Shown: positions 1-8,104 of the stretch, in pieces
How the letters are laid out: each line of letters opens with the position of its first letter
Numbering within the stretch: the stretch's first letter is position 1
Assembly: GCF_022179405.1 (NCBI RefSeq)
Contig: NZ_BPQT01000004.1
Coordinates: 124,001-188,000, forward strand
DNA: 64,000 nucleotides
Direction of reading: 5' to 3'
From: Methylobacterium marchantiae
Lineage (GTDB): Bacteria > Pseudomonadota > Alphaproteobacteria > Rhizobiales > Beijerinckiaceae
Made by a program: the position numbers and the translations under genes
The notes under the pieces: generated by a model
What the model was told of the DNA's origin: nothing
Databases searched by the model: none
What the model saw: only the letters and a program-made list of their open reading frames with translations

Positions 1-1
1 G

Positions 2-199
2 CAGTGCGGCTATTGCCAGTGCGGGCAGATGATGCAGGCGGCGTCCCTCCTCAAGGACACCCCGAAGCCCAACGACGACCAGATCGACGAGGCCATGAGC
101 GGCAACCTCTGCCGCTGCGGCACCTATCCGCGCATCCGCGCCGCGATCCATCAGGCCGCCGGAAACGCGCCGGCCGCCAACAAGGGAGAGCGCCTGTGA
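2..199 (+). CDS. (2Fe-2S)-binding small subunit of a molybdenum hydroxylase, 3' part
   Basis: This is the C-terminal 65 residues of an iron-sulfur subunit; the 5' end lies left of the window. The protein passes electrons from the molybdopterin subunit through two [2Fe-2S] clusters. The visible part has the second-cluster cysteines, CGYC followed by a CRCG motif in the setting [11 protein letters not shown], which is diagnostic of the small subunits of the xanthine dehydrogenase / isoquinoline 1-oxidoreductase (IorA) family. Its TGA overlaps the GTG start of the large subunit (GTGA), so the two are translationally coupled and form one enzyme. The substrate cannot be read from the sequence. Confidence 0.9.
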   Translation, partial: QCGYCQCGQMMQAASLLKDTPKPNDDQIDEAMSGNLCRCGTYPRIRAAIHQAAGNAPAANKGERL

Positions 200-2547
200 T
201 CCACGAAGCCAAGCTCATGGCCGATCTCTCGGCCGATGTCGCCACCGCGACGCCCGAAGCTCCCAGCGCCATCGCCAATGTCAGCCGCCGCGCCATGCTC
301 GGCGGCATGGGCGCCCTGGTCCTCGCCCTCTCCTGGCGCGATTCCGCGCGGGCCGAGGACAAGAAGGACGAGCCGAAGAAGTTCGGCGCCGATGCCATGC
401 CGCATGGGTGGCAGGACGACCCCAAGGTGTTCGTCGCCATCGCTCCCGACGGCACCGTGACCATCACCTGCCATCGCTCGGAGATGGGCCAGGGCGTGCG
501 TACCTCCGTCGCCCTCGTGGTGGCCGACGAGCTCGAGGCCGATTGGGCCAAGGTGAAGGTCGCCCAGGCCTGGGGCGACGAGGCCCGGTTCGGCAACCAG
601 GACACCGACGGCTCGCGCAGCTTGCGCCACTTCTTCCCGCATCTGCGCCATGCGGGTGCTGCGGCCCGCGCCATGCTGGTCCAGGCCGCCGCCAAGCAAT
701 GGGGCGTGCCGGCCTCCGAGGTGAAGGCCGAGAACTCCGTCCTCACCCACGCGAAGTCGAAGCGGACCCTGGGCTATGGCGACGTAGCGGCAGCCGCCGC
801 CGAACTCGCCGTGCCAGCCCGCGAGAGCGTGACCCTGAAGGACCCCAAGGCCTTCCGGTATATCGGCAAGGGCAAGATCGGCCTCATCGACAACCGCGAC
901 ATCACCACCGGCAAGGCCATCTACGGCCTCGATATCCGCCTCGATGGGATGCTCTACGCCCTCGTCGCCCGCCCGCCTGTCTTCGGCGGCAAGGTGGCGA
1001 GCTACGACGATGCCGAGACCATGAAGGTCCCCGGCGTGGTCAAGGTTTTCAAGATCGACGCTCCCGAGATCCCGTCCGAGTTCCAGCCGATCGGCGGCGT
1101 CGCCGTCATCGCCAAGAACACATGGGCGGCGATGAAGGGCCGCGAGGCCCTGAAGATCACCTGGGACGACGGCCCCAACGCCCATTACGACTCCGTCGCC
1201 TTCCGCGGCGAGTTGGAGAAGGCGGCGCGTGCCCCCGGCAAGGTGGTGCGCAACCAGGGCGACGTCGACGGTGCCATGGCCAAGGCCAAACAGCGGATCG
1301 AGGCCGAGTATTTCGTGCCCCACCTCGTCCAGGCCCCGATGGAGCCGCCGGCCGCCACGGTGCGGATCAAGGATGGGTTCTGCGAGGCCTGGGCCTGCAC
1401 CCAGGCTCCCCAGGCGACGCATGACCGCCTGGCCAAGAAGCTCAACCTGCCCGCCGACAAGGTGCGGGTGAACGTGACGCTGCTCGGCGGCGGCTTCGGC
1501 CGCAAGTCGAAGCCCGATTACGTGGTCGAGGCGGCCTTGTGCTCGCAGGCCGTCGATGGCGCGCCGGTCAAGCTCACCTGGACCCGCGAGGACGATCTCC
1601 ATCACGGCTATTACCACACGATCTCGGTGGAACGCCTGGAAGCGGGCCTCGACGCCAAGGGCATGCCGGTGGCCTGGCTCCACCGTTCGGCCGCTCCGAC
1701 GATCGGCTCGATCTTCGCGGCCGGCGCCAAGAACGAGCTGCCCTTCGAACTCGGGATGGGGCTCACCAACACGCCGTTCGACGTGCCCAACATTCGCCTG
1801 GAGAACCCGGCCGCGGATGCGCATGTGCGGATCGGCTGGTTCCGCTCGGTCTCGAACATCCCGCACGCCTTCGCGATCCAGTCCTTCGTGGCTGAACTCG
1901 CGCATGCGGCGGGTCGGGACCCGAAGGAATACCTTCTGGCGCTGATCGGCCCCGACCGGGTGATCGATCCCACCAGCATCGGCGACGTGTGGAATTACGG
2001 CGAGGATCCCGCTCGCTACCCGATCGAGACCGCGCGCCTGCGCGGGGTCATCGAGGCGGCGGCCAAGGGGATCGGCTGGGGCCGCAAGCTGCCGAAGGGA
2101 CGGGGCCTCGGCATTGCCGGGCATTACAGCTTCGTCACCCACACCGCGGTCGCTGCCGAGGTGGAGGTGGGTGCCAAGGGCGAGGTCTCGGTGAAGCGCA
2201 TCGACATCGCCGTCGATTGCGGACCGCACGTCAATCCGGAGCGCATCCGGTCGCAGATGGAGGGCGCGGTCGTCATGGGGATGGGTCTGGCTCTATCGGC
2301 CGAGATCACCTTCAAGGACGGACGTGCGCAGCAGAACAACTTCGACGGCTACGAGATCACCCGTCTCGACGCCGCACCGAAGGAGCTGCACGTCCATCTG
2401 ATTCAGACCAGCGACTACAGCCGTCCGCTCGGCGGCGTCGGCGAGCCGGGCGTCCCGCCCGTGGCACCGGCCATCGCCAACGCGGTCTTCGCCGCCACCG
2501 GCCGCCGCATCCGCCAGCTGCCGATCCGCGACCAGCTGAGCTCTTAG
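196..2547 (+). CDS. TAT-exported molybdopterin-binding large subunit, isoquinoline 1-oxidoreductase beta / aldehyde dehydrogenase type
   Basis: Catalytic subunit (783 aa) of a periplasmic molybdenum hydroxylase that oxidises aldehydes or N-heterocycles. The N-terminus carries a twin-arginine signal (SRRAMLGG, about residues 32-39, then a hydrophobic run ending SARA), so the complex is expected to fold in the cytoplasm and be exported by Tat. The glycine-rich molybdopterin motif GGGFGRK and a C-terminal GGVGEPG(V)PPVAPA segment fit the IorB family (Ald_Xan_dh_C2). GTG at 196 is chosen because GGGAGAG lies just upstream and it overlaps the stop of the FeS subunit; ATG at 217 is the alternative. 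IorB-like proteins act on very varied substrates, so the reaction is not assigned. Confidence 0.88.
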   Translation: MIHEAKLMADLSADVATATPEAPSAIANVSRRAMLGGMGALVLALSWRDSARAEDKKDEPKKFGADAMPHGWQDDPKVFVAIAPDGTVTITCHRSEMGQGVRTSVALVVADELEADWAKVKVAQAWGDEARFGNQDTDGSRSLRHFFPHLRHAGAAARAMLVQAAAKQWGVPASEVKAENSVLTHAKSKRTLGYGDVAAAAAELAVPARESVTLKDPKAFRYIGKGKIGLIDNRDITTGKAIYGLDIRLDGMLYALVARPPVFGGKVASYDDAETMKVPGVVKVFKIDAPEIPSEFQPIGGVAVIAKNTWAAMKGREALKITWDDGPNAHYDSVAFRGELEKAARAPGKVVRNQGDVDGAMAKAKQRIEAEYFVPHLVQAPMEPPAATVRIKDGFCEAWACTQAPQATHDRLAKKLNLPADKVRVNVTLLGGGFGRKSKPDYVVEAALCSQAVDGAPVKLTWTREDDLHHGYYHTISVERLEAGLDAKGMPVAWLHRSAAPTIGSIFAAGAKNELPFELGMGLTNTPFDVPNIRLENPAADAHVRIGWFRSVSNIPHAFAIQSFVAELAHAAGRDPKEYLLALIGPDRVIDPTSIGDVWNYGEDPARYPIETARLRGVIEAAAKGIGWGRKLPKGRGLGIAGHYSFVTHTAVAAEVEVGAKGEVSVKRIDIAVDCGPHVNPERIRSQMEGAVVMGMGLALSAEITFKDGRAQQNNFDGYEITRLDAAPKELHVHLIQTSDYSRPLGGVGEPGVPPVAPAIANAVFAATGRRIRQLPIRDQLSS

Positions 2548-2655
2548 GCCACGACATCCTCCGGCCCGGATATCCCGGGTCGGAGGGTCACCTTCCCTGA
2601 AATCATCCGCAGGGCGTCGGTCGCACCGCACCGGCCCTCAACGCCTGCGGCTTCC

Positions 2656-2919
2656 TCAGTCGCGGCATCCGTTGCGGGCTTCCTCGCGCACGATCTCGGC
2701 GACCTTCGCCCGATCCCGGGCGGAAAGCGGAACGTCACGGATGTCGGAGAATCGGCATTGGGCGTTGCCGAACGCCGCGATCCCGCGCTGGGTCTTGAAG
2801 CAATAGCCGGCCTCCGCATAGACCGCGTTGCGCTCGCCCCAGAGCTCGTCGCACGGGAACGCCGCCAGGGCCGGGGATGCCGGCAGGCAGGCGAGACTGA
2901 GAATCACGAGAGGTCGCAT
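2656..2919 (-). CDS. small secreted YARHG-like protein
   Basis: 87 aa with a clear signal peptide (about 19 residues, ending ALAA). The mature part contains LWGERNAVYAEAGYCF, which resembles the YARHG domain pattern (R-N-x-x-Y-A-x-x-G-Y-x-F) found in exported bacterial proteins of unknown role. It has four cysteines in the mature part, which suggests disulfides in the periplasm. GGAG lies 7 nt before the ATG. The gene stands alone, converging on the molybdenum hydroxylase gene. The family link is by motif resemblance only; the function is unknown. Confidence 0.7.
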   Translation of the reverse strand: MRPLVILSLACLPASPALAAFPCDELWGERNAVYAEAGYCFKTQRGIAAFGNAQCRFSDIRDVPLSARDRAKVAEIVREEARNGCRD

Positions 2920-3014
2920 CGGCAGCTCCGGGAGGGGTCGTGCGAGAGTGCGGGCTTTTCGGCCGACTTCGCAAGCTCCGCCTCCCCTGAGCCTGTGCTA
3001 GGCGGAGCACCCCG

Positions 3015-3512
3015 TCACGAGGCGTCGATCCTGGCGCGCACGCCGTCGAGCCCCCTCGTCAGTTCGGTGAGATCGTCGGCGAGAGCCGCATGGATGGCAT
3101 CGGCGGCATCGGGAAACTCTTCGAGCACGCGACGCATCAGCGTCGGGGTGATGCGGACGACCTCCGCCGACGTGACGGCGCGGGCATCGCTGGGCCGCTC
3201 ACCGCGCAGGAACAGCGCCATCCGGCCGATCAGGGCGGAGCGGCCGACCGCGATGGGCTCGCCGCCGGTGACGCGCGACGCGACCTCGATCGTCCCCGAC
3301 ATGACCACGAAGCCGCCATCGGTGCGCTCGTCCCGGGCGAACAGGACATCTCCCGGCATCAGGTTGCGGCGCTCGGCGGCGAAGGAGAGCAGCCGCAGGG
3401 CATCGCGCTCCATGAAGCCGAACAGGGGGGCCGCCGCCAGGATCGCGATGTCGTCGTCGAGTCCCAATGCCACCCGCTCCCGCAAGACGGAGACGTCTCT
3501 CCGGCCGAGCAA
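3015..3512 (-). CDS. cyclic nucleotide-binding domain protein (Crp-like, no DNA-binding domain)
   Basis: About 150-165 aa consisting almost entirely of a cNMP-binding beta-roll (LFGFMERDALRLLSFAAE, then GDVLFARDERTDGGFVVMSGTIEVA, then a helix rich in acidic residues). No helix-turn-helix follows, so this is a stand-alone sensor or decoy domain rather than a Crp/Fnr regulator. The phosphate-binding cassette is degenerate: the segment after the roll reads VGRSALIGRMALF instead of the usual FGExAL. Start is uncertain. TTG at 3512 lies just after an in-frame TAA; GTG at 3473, with GGGAG close upstream, is equally likely. Partner unknown. Confidence 0.75.
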   Translation of the reverse strand: MLGRRDVSVLRERVALGLDDDIAILAAAPLFGFMERDALRLLSFAAERRNLMPGDVLFARDERTDGGFVVMSGTIEVASRVTGGEPIAVGRSALIGRMALFLRGERPSDARAVTSAEVVRITPTLMRRVLEEFPDAADAIHAALADDLTELTRGLDGVRARIDAS

Positions 3513-3653
3513 GCCTTAGCCGATGGCGGGCAGGGGAGGAAATCCCGCCCGCATCGCCGGAAGTGGGCTCGCCACGCATCACACCGATCGAACAGGTGTC
3601 ATGAAGCCGGTGGATACACGCGTCTCCCGACCGACACGAAGACGGATAGAGCG

Positions 3654-3875
3654 GTGGCCAATCACTTCTGCCTGGATCCGAACGATCCCTACGCCCAGAC
3701 CGAAGTCCTGGTGATCTTCGAAGGCAGCTATCCGGATATCCGGCTGGTGTCGGTCATCGACAGGCACGAGGAAGAGATCCTGTCCGATCTCGTCGACGAG
3801 CAGCAGCGCGATCTCATCCGCGAGATCGCCGCCTTCTACAGGCCCAGCGATGACCGGCCGGCAGCGGCCGCCTGA
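3654..3875 (+). CDS. conserved-looking small hypothetical protein
   Basis: 73 aa, no signal peptide or membrane segment. It is acidic, begins with an NHFCLDPNDPYAQTEVLVIFEG segment and ends in a helix-prone, charged half (EEEILSDLVDEQQRDLIREI). The reading is preferred over the overlapping frames because its composition is protein-like and it fills the gap up to the convergent response-regulator gene, whose stop is 3 nt away. The GTG start has only a weak upstream GGAT. I do not recognise a family. Confidence 0.55.
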   Translation: MANHFCLDPNDPYAQTEVLVIFEGSYPDIRLVSVIDRHEEEILSDLVDEQQRDLIREIAAFYRPSDDRPAAAA

Positions 3876-3878
3876 GGT

Positions 3879-4565
3879 TCAGGGCAGCAGCTTGTAGCCG
3901 CCGCCCTCGGTGACCAGGATGGCGGTGATGGCCGGGTTCGGCTCGATCTTCTGGCGCAGGCGATAGATGTGCGTCTCCAGCGTATGCGTGGTGACCTGCG
4001 CGTTGTAGCCCCAGACCTCGGCGAGCAGCGTGTCGCGCGCCACCACCTCGCGGCCGGCACGGTAGAGGAACCGCAGGATCGCGGTCTCCTTCTCGGTGAG
4101 TTTCAGCTTCGAGCCACGTTCGCAGACGAGGAGCTTGGCGCCGGGGCGGAACGTGTAGGGGCCGATCTGGAAGACGGCGTCCTCGCTGGCCTCGTGGCTG
4201 CGCAGATGGGCGCGGATGCGGGCGAGCAGCACGGCGAACTTGAAGGGCTTTGCGACATAGTCGTTGGCGCCGGCCTCGAGGCCCTCCACCATGTCGTCTT
4301 CGGAATCCTGCGCACTCAGCATGATCACCGGGCCGCGATACCCGTTGCGGCGCATGGCCCGTACCGCCTCGCGCCCGTCCATGTCGGGCAGGCCGACATC
4401 CATGATCGCGAGATCGATCCGATCCTCCGCCACGCGGGCGATGGCGCTCTTCGCATCCTCGGCGCTGAGGATGACGAACTCTTCATAGAGATCGAGCTGT
4501 TCGATCAAGGTCTCACGCAACGACTCGTCGTCGTCGCAGATGAGCAGGCGATGGATGGTCGACAT
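3879..4565 (-). CDS. OmpR/PhoB-family response regulator
   Basis: 228 aa. N-terminal receiver domain with the acidic pocket DDDE (about residues 10-13), phosphoacceptor Asp in IMDVGLPDMDG (about 55), the switch residues in MLSAQDS and the conserved Lys in AKPF. The C-terminal winged-helix DNA-binding domain has the typical LTEKETAILRFL and THTLETHIYRLRQKI recognition region. It acts as a phosphorylation-controlled transcription factor. No histidine kinase is encoded beside it, so it is an orphan here. It is divergent from an L,D-transpeptidase gene across about 300 bp; cell-envelope control is plausible but is inference. Confidence 0.92.
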   Translation of the reverse strand: MSTIHRLLICDDDESLRETLIEQLDLYEEFVILSAEDAKSAIARVAEDRIDLAIMDVGLPDMDGREAVRAMRRNGYRGPVIMLSAQDSEDDMVEGLEAGANDYVAKPFKFAVLLARIRAHLRSHEASEDAVFQIGPYTFRPGAKLLVCERGSKLKLTEKETAILRFLYRAGREVVARDTLLAEVWGYNAQVTTHTLETHIYRLRQKIEPNPAITAILVTEGGGYKLLP

Positions 4566-4863
4566 CGGCCGATATACTTTCACACGCAACCGGGATGCGC
4601 CCGAATGGGCAGATCCCCAAATCTTGAGAGACGGCCGAGGCGCCGGCCGCCAGCGTAAACAACAGAGTGAAGGACCTTTTATGTCAGAACCTTGAACGCG
4701 TTCGGGACGAAGGCCGACTTCGCACGTCCCGGACGGTTCGAAAGCCGAAAAAGTTTCGCACGGGATCGTCTTTCGAGCATAGTCGCCCCTGTCGAGCCGG
4801 CACGTCTCGGGCTGGTTCGTCTGGGGCTGGTCCGGCCCGGTTCGTCCGGGCGATAAGGCGACC
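4566..4863. promoter_or_regulatory. divergent intergenic region with direct repeats
   Basis: No gene seen. The region must hold the promoters of the response regulator (leftward) and the L,D-transpeptidase (rightward). Close to the transpeptidase start it carries two copies of GGTTCGTCYGGG at 4814-4825 and 4839-4850 in a GC-rich setting. They could be a tandem binding site for the adjacent OmpR-type regulator, since OmpR-family proteins bind direct repeats, but the 25-nt spacing is larger than usual and no binding can be claimed. Confidence 0.4.
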
Positions 4864-5415
4864 ATGATCTCCAGACTCCAGATCCGAACGACTCTCGCCC
4901 AGATCCGCGTCCGACGGCTCGTGGGCGACCCGACCCGAGGGCAGATTCTCGCCGCGGGCACGATCATCCCTTGCGCACTCGGCCGCTCGGGCGTCGGTCA
5001 GGTCAAGCGGGAAGGGGACGGCCGGTCCCCACGGGGCCGTTTCCGACTCCTGGCCGGAGCCTATCGCCCGGACCATTTCGGCGCGCGTCCACGAACGGCG
5101 CTGGCGCTGCGCCCGACGCGACGGAGCGACGGCTGGTGCGACGAGCCGCACCACCGGCGCTACAACCGCCCGATCACCCTGCCGGCTCCCGGCGTGAGCG
5201 CGGAAGCGATGTGGCGGGAAGACGGCCTCTACGACCTCGTTGTCGATCTCGACTACAATCGCCATCCGATCCGGCCGGGCCGCGGCTCGGCGATCTTTCT
5301 CCACGTGGCGCGGTCGGGATACCTCCCGACGGAAGGCTGCGTGGCGGTGAAGCGCACGGACCTCGTCCGGCTTCTGCGGCGCCTCGGGCCGCGCACGCAT
5401 CTGCGGATTCTCTGA
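4864..5415 (+). CDS. L,D-transpeptidase (YkuD domain)
   Basis: 183 aa YkuD catalytic domain. The signature His and Cys are visible near the C-terminus in FLHVARSGYLPTEGCVAV, the standard HXn-S/T-x-G-C layout, where Cys is the nucleophile that crosslinks meso-Dap residues of peptidoglycan or attaches proteins to it. No convincing signal peptide is seen in the N-terminus (MISRLQIRTTLAQIRV...), which is odd for an enzyme acting on the cell wall. Export may depend on an upstream start that I could not find, or be non-classical. Divergent from the response regulator; the convergent MFS gene ends 12 nt away. Confidence 0.85.
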   Translation: MISRLQIRTTLAQIRVRRLVGDPTRGQILAAGTIIPCALGRSGVGQVKREGDGRSPRGRFRLLAGAYRPDHFGARPRTALALRPTRRSDGWCDEPHHRRYNRPITLPAPGVSAEAMWREDGLYDLVVDLDYNRHPIRPGRGSAIFLHVARSGYLPTEGCVAVKRTDLVRLLRRLGPRTHLRIL

Positions 5416-5427
5416 CCACCGCATGTG

Positions 5428-6753
5428 CTACCCCCGTGCCGGGAGACCGGCCGGCACCCCATCCCGCCGCTCGCCCGGACGCGACAGGGTGAGGACCAGG
5501 ACGGCCGCGAGGATGCACAGGGCGCCGGCGGCGAAGAAGGCCGGCAGGTAGCTCGACAGGGCGGTGCGCGACAGGCCGGCGCCGTAGGCGATGGTGGCGG
5601 CCCCGAGCTGGTGCCCGGCGAACACCCAGCCGAAGACGAGGTTCGCCTTCTCGCGGCCGAACCGGGAGGCAGTGAGCCGCACGGTGGGCGGCACCGTGGC
5701 GATCCAGTCGAGCCCGTAGAAGGCGGCGAAGACGGAAAGGCCGACGAAGGAGAAATCCGAGAAGGGCAGGAACATCAGCGAGAGGCCGCGAAGGCCGTAA
5801 TACCAGAACAGGAGCCAGCGGTTGTCATAGCGGTCCGACAGCCATCCGGACGCGACCGTGCCGATGAAATCGAAGATGCCCATGGCCGCGAGCACGCTCG
5901 CACCCTGCACCGGACCGATGCCGTAATCGGCGCAGAGGGGGATGAAATGGGTCTGGATCAGCCCGTTGGTGCTGGCCCCGCAGATGAAGAACGTGGCGAA
6001 CAGCACCCAGAACACGCCCGTGCGCGACGCCTCCCGTAGCGCTCCGAGTGCGCTGCCGGCCATGACCGCCGGTCCCGGAACCGTACCGGCGGCGGCGATG
6101 TCGCCGTAGGGGGCCAGCCCCATCTCCTCCGGGCGATCACGCATCAACGCCATCACCGCGAGGCCTACCGTCAGCAACAGGCCGCAGATTACGAGGAGCG
6201 CCGCGCGCCAGCCGAGCTGCTCGGTCAGGGCCGCGAGCAGCGGCAGCACGATGAGCTGGCCCGTGGCCGAGCTCGCGGTGAGGAGACCGATGACGAGGCC
6301 GCGCGAGCGCGAGAACCAGCGGGTCGCGATGGTCGCGCCGAGGACGAGGGCGGTGAGTCCCGTCCCGATGCCGACGACGACGCCCCACAGCAGGACGAGT
6401 TGCCAGACCTCGCTCATGAACAGGGATGCGAGGAGCCCGCCGGCGATGAGGAGAAGCGCCAGGAGCACGATGCGGCGCGGGCCGTAGCGGTTCATCAGTT
6501 CGGCGGCGAAGGGACCCATCAGACCGAACAGGACGAAGCGGACGGCGAGCGCGGAGGAGATCGTCGCCGTGTCCCAGCCGAATTCCTTCTGAAGCGGCAG
6601 GATCAGCACGCCCGGTGCGCCGACGGCTCCCGCAGTCACCAGCATGGTGAGGAAGGTGACGCTCGCGACGACCCAGCCATAGTGAACGTTGCGGCGGGCA
6701 AGGGGCGCGGCGACGGAGTTCGACAGCGAGCCGAAGGGTGTGGCGTTGGACAT
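5428..6753 (-). CDS. MFS transporter
   Basis: 441 aa, about 12 hydrophobic segments, with the MFS loop signature between TM2 and TM3 (MNRYGPRRIV) and a matching repeat in the second half (SGWLSDRYDNRWLL). It resembles the monocarboxylate / oxalate-formate antiporter-like branch of MFS_1, but the substrate is not evident. ATG at 6753 is preferred over upstream in-frame ATGs because GAAGAGG lies 5 nt upstream. Divergent from a MarR regulator, the usual arrangement for a regulated efflux or uptake carrier. Confidence 0.88.
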   Translation of the reverse strand: MSNATPFGSLSNSVAAPLARRNVHYGWVVASVTFLTMLVTAGAVGAPGVLILPLQKEFGWDTATISSALAVRFVLFGLMGPFAAELMNRYGPRRIVLLALLLIAGGLLASLFMSEVWQLVLLWGVVVGIGTGLTALVLGATIATRWFSRSRGLVIGLLTASSATGQLIVLPLLAALTEQLGWRAALLVICGLLLTVGLAVMALMRDRPEEMGLAPYGDIAAAGTVPGPAVMAGSALGALREASRTGVFWVLFATFFICGASTNGLIQTHFIPLCADYGIGPVQGASVLAAMGIFDFIGTVASGWLSDRYDNRWLLFWYYGLRGLSLMFLPFSDFSFVGLSVFAAFYGLDWIATVPPTVRLTASRFGREKANLVFGWVFAGHQLGAATIAYGAGLSRTALSSYLPAFFAAGALCILAAVLVLTLSRPGERRDGVPAGLPARG

Positions 6754-6845
6754 ACGGCCTCTTCGGGGTCCCGCATGGTGGTCCGGCGCGACGACCGGCC
6801 GTGAAGGCGGCTTGCCGGTGCGCGTGGTGAGACGATTGCTTAGGC

Positions 6846-6853
6846 GCATATGC
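6846..6853. promoter_or_regulatory. candidate MarR operator core in the divergent promoter
   Basis: A perfect GCATATGC palindrome lies between the MFS gene and the MarR gene, about 95 nt upstream of the MFS start and 60 nt upstream of the preferred MarR start. MarR-family repressors usually bind short inverted repeats in such divergent regions. An 8-bp palindrome is weak evidence alone. Confidence 0.35.
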
Positions 6854-6912
6854 ACCCTTTAGACAAGCATCTCACTCGCACCCCCGTGATCGCATCTTCA
6901 GGACCTGTCGCG

Positions 6913-7338
6913 ATGGACCAGCCGGCGCCGATCTCGCCGTGTCACTGCCTCGCCCTTCGCCAAGCGTCGCGGCGGCTGACGCAACTCTACGACCAGCATC
7001 TGGCGCCCACAGGCCTGCGTACCAGCCAGTACAGCCTGTTGCGCAGTCTCGGCCGGGCCGGGCCGATCTCCATCAACGCCTTCGCCGAGATCATGGTGAT
7101 GGACCGGACCACGATGGGCCGCGCCCTGCGCCCCCTGACCCGGGACGGCCTCGTCGCCGCCGGTCCGGGACCGGATGGCCGGACCCGGTCTCTCACCCTC
7201 ACCGCGGCGGGATTGGCGCGGATGGAGGAGGCGCTGCCCCTTTGGGAGCGGGCGCAGGAAGCCTTTGAGAAGCGTTATGGGGCGGAGCCGGCGAGCGACC
7301 TGCGCCGGGCCGCCGCGCGGCTCGCGCTGTCGGTCTGA
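6913..7338 (+). CDS. MarR-family transcriptional regulator
   Basis: 141 aa winged-helix repressor. The core reads CLALRQASRRLTQLYDQ, then TSQYSLLRSLGRAGPISINAFAEIM, then the recognition helix MDRTTMGRALRPLTRDGLV and wing GPDGRTRSLTLT. ATG at 6913 gives the usual MarR length. An in-frame ATG at 6850 would add 21 residues of poor composition and sits inside the candidate operator. It probably controls the divergent MFS transporter in response to a small ligand. Confidence 0.85.
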   Translation: MDQPAPISPCHCLALRQASRRLTQLYDQHLAPTGLRTSQYSLLRSLGRAGPISINAFAEIMVMDRTTMGRALRPLTRDGLVAAGPGPDGRTRSLTLTAAGLARMEEALPLWERAQEAFEKRYGAEPASDLRRAAARLALSV

Positions 7339-7367
7339 TATCGTGTCGCTGGCGCGACGCAGTCCTT

Positions 7368-7542
7368 TGGCTGGGTCCCGGATCGCCCTTCGGGCGTCCG
7401 GGAAAGGGGAGCAAGGCCGGAGGGGTCGAAGCGTCGGTCAGACCCCGCCCTCCCCATCCAGTCGGCACCTTTCCCGGCCGCCTGCAGCGTAGCGGAAGGT
7501 GAGCCGGGACCCAGCGCAAGGATGAGGCGAAGCCGCCGTTCT
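7368..7542. repeat. palindromic repeat element, copy A
   Basis: 175-bp element. The left arm begins TGGCTGGGTCCCGG and reaches CCGGGAAAGG; the right arm is its inverse, CCTTTCCCGG to CCGGGACCCAGC, with about 50 bp of more variable sequence between. The last 77 bp differ from copy B at one position and the first 45 bp are identical. It ends exactly at the stop codon of the GIY-YIG gene, sharing its last two bases. It could act as a bidirectional terminator or mRNA-end structure, or be a REP-like or MITE-like mobile repeat. Confidence 0.9.
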
Positions 7543-7834
7543 ACACGTTCAGATCATCGTAGAGGTCGCGCCAGTCCGGGTTCATCGCTTCGATGAGAGC
7601 GATCTTCCAGGCACGGCGCCAGCGCTTGAGCGCGTACTCCCTTTGCCGGGCCAAGCTCACATGCGGATAGGTTTCATACCAGACGAGATTCGTCACGGCG
7701 TAGTCACTGGTGAAACCGGATTTGAGACGGGTCTTGTGCTCCCATACGCGTCGGCCGAGCTCGGTGGTCGATCCGGTATAGAGCGTGCCGTTTCGCTGGC
7801 TCGCCAGGATGTAGACGAACCCCGCCGGCCCCAT
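7541..7834 (-). CDS. GIY-YIG superfamily nuclease, single domain
   Basis: 97 aa. The motif pair appears as VYIL...LYTG (residues about 7-20), followed by the catalytic Arg in LGRRVWEHK and a conserved tail (REYALKRW, then NPDWRDLYDDL). This is the small YhbQ/UPF0213-like GIY-YIG group, whose role is mostly unknown. The ATG at 7834 has GGAGG 8 nt upstream. A longer in-frame reading through repeat B is rejected because it translates the repeat. The gene sits between two near-identical palindromic repeats and reads the same way as hisS. The context suggests a REP-associated nuclease cassette, but that is inference. Confidence 0.85.
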   Translation of the reverse strand: MGPAGFVYILASQRNGTLYTGSTTELGRRVWEHKTRLKSGFTSDYAVTNLVWYETYPHVSLARQREYALKRWRRAWKIALIEAMNPDWRDLYDDLNV

Positions 7835-7930
7835 CCATCGCGCCTCCAGCCACTTGATGGATTGCGGATTAGCAGGGATTGCGCGCGACAGACAATACAA
7901 CCTCGCCGAGGCGTGGACGGAGAGTGCCGC

Positions 7931-8104
7931 TGGCTGGGTCCCGGATCGCCCTTCGGGCGTCCGGGAAAGGGGAGCGGGTCCAGAGGGTGAAGCATCGTCA
8001 GACCGCCGCCCTCTTCCATCCAAGCGCCACCTTTCCCGGCCGCCTGCAGCGCAGCGGAAGGTGAGCCGGGACCCAGCGCAAGGATGAGGCGAAGCCGCCG
8101 TTCT
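7931..8104. repeat. palindromic repeat element, copy B
   Basis: 174-bp sister of copy A in the same orientation, with matching ends and a diverged centre (insertions and substitutions over about 50 bp). It abuts hisS and shares one base of its TGA, just as copy A abuts the GIY-YIG stop. Copies A and B therefore occupy equivalent 3' positions behind two consecutive same-strand genes. Confidence 0.9.

Noticed and set aside
151-2229. Long open frame on the strand opposite the molybdenum hydroxylase gene
   Set aside because: High-GC coding sequence commonly leaves long open frames on the reverse strand. The same applies to the very long antisense frames opposite leuS, the 39.8-42.5 kb genes and the cyclase/metX region; their translations are Gly/Arg/Ala-rich and unlike proteins.
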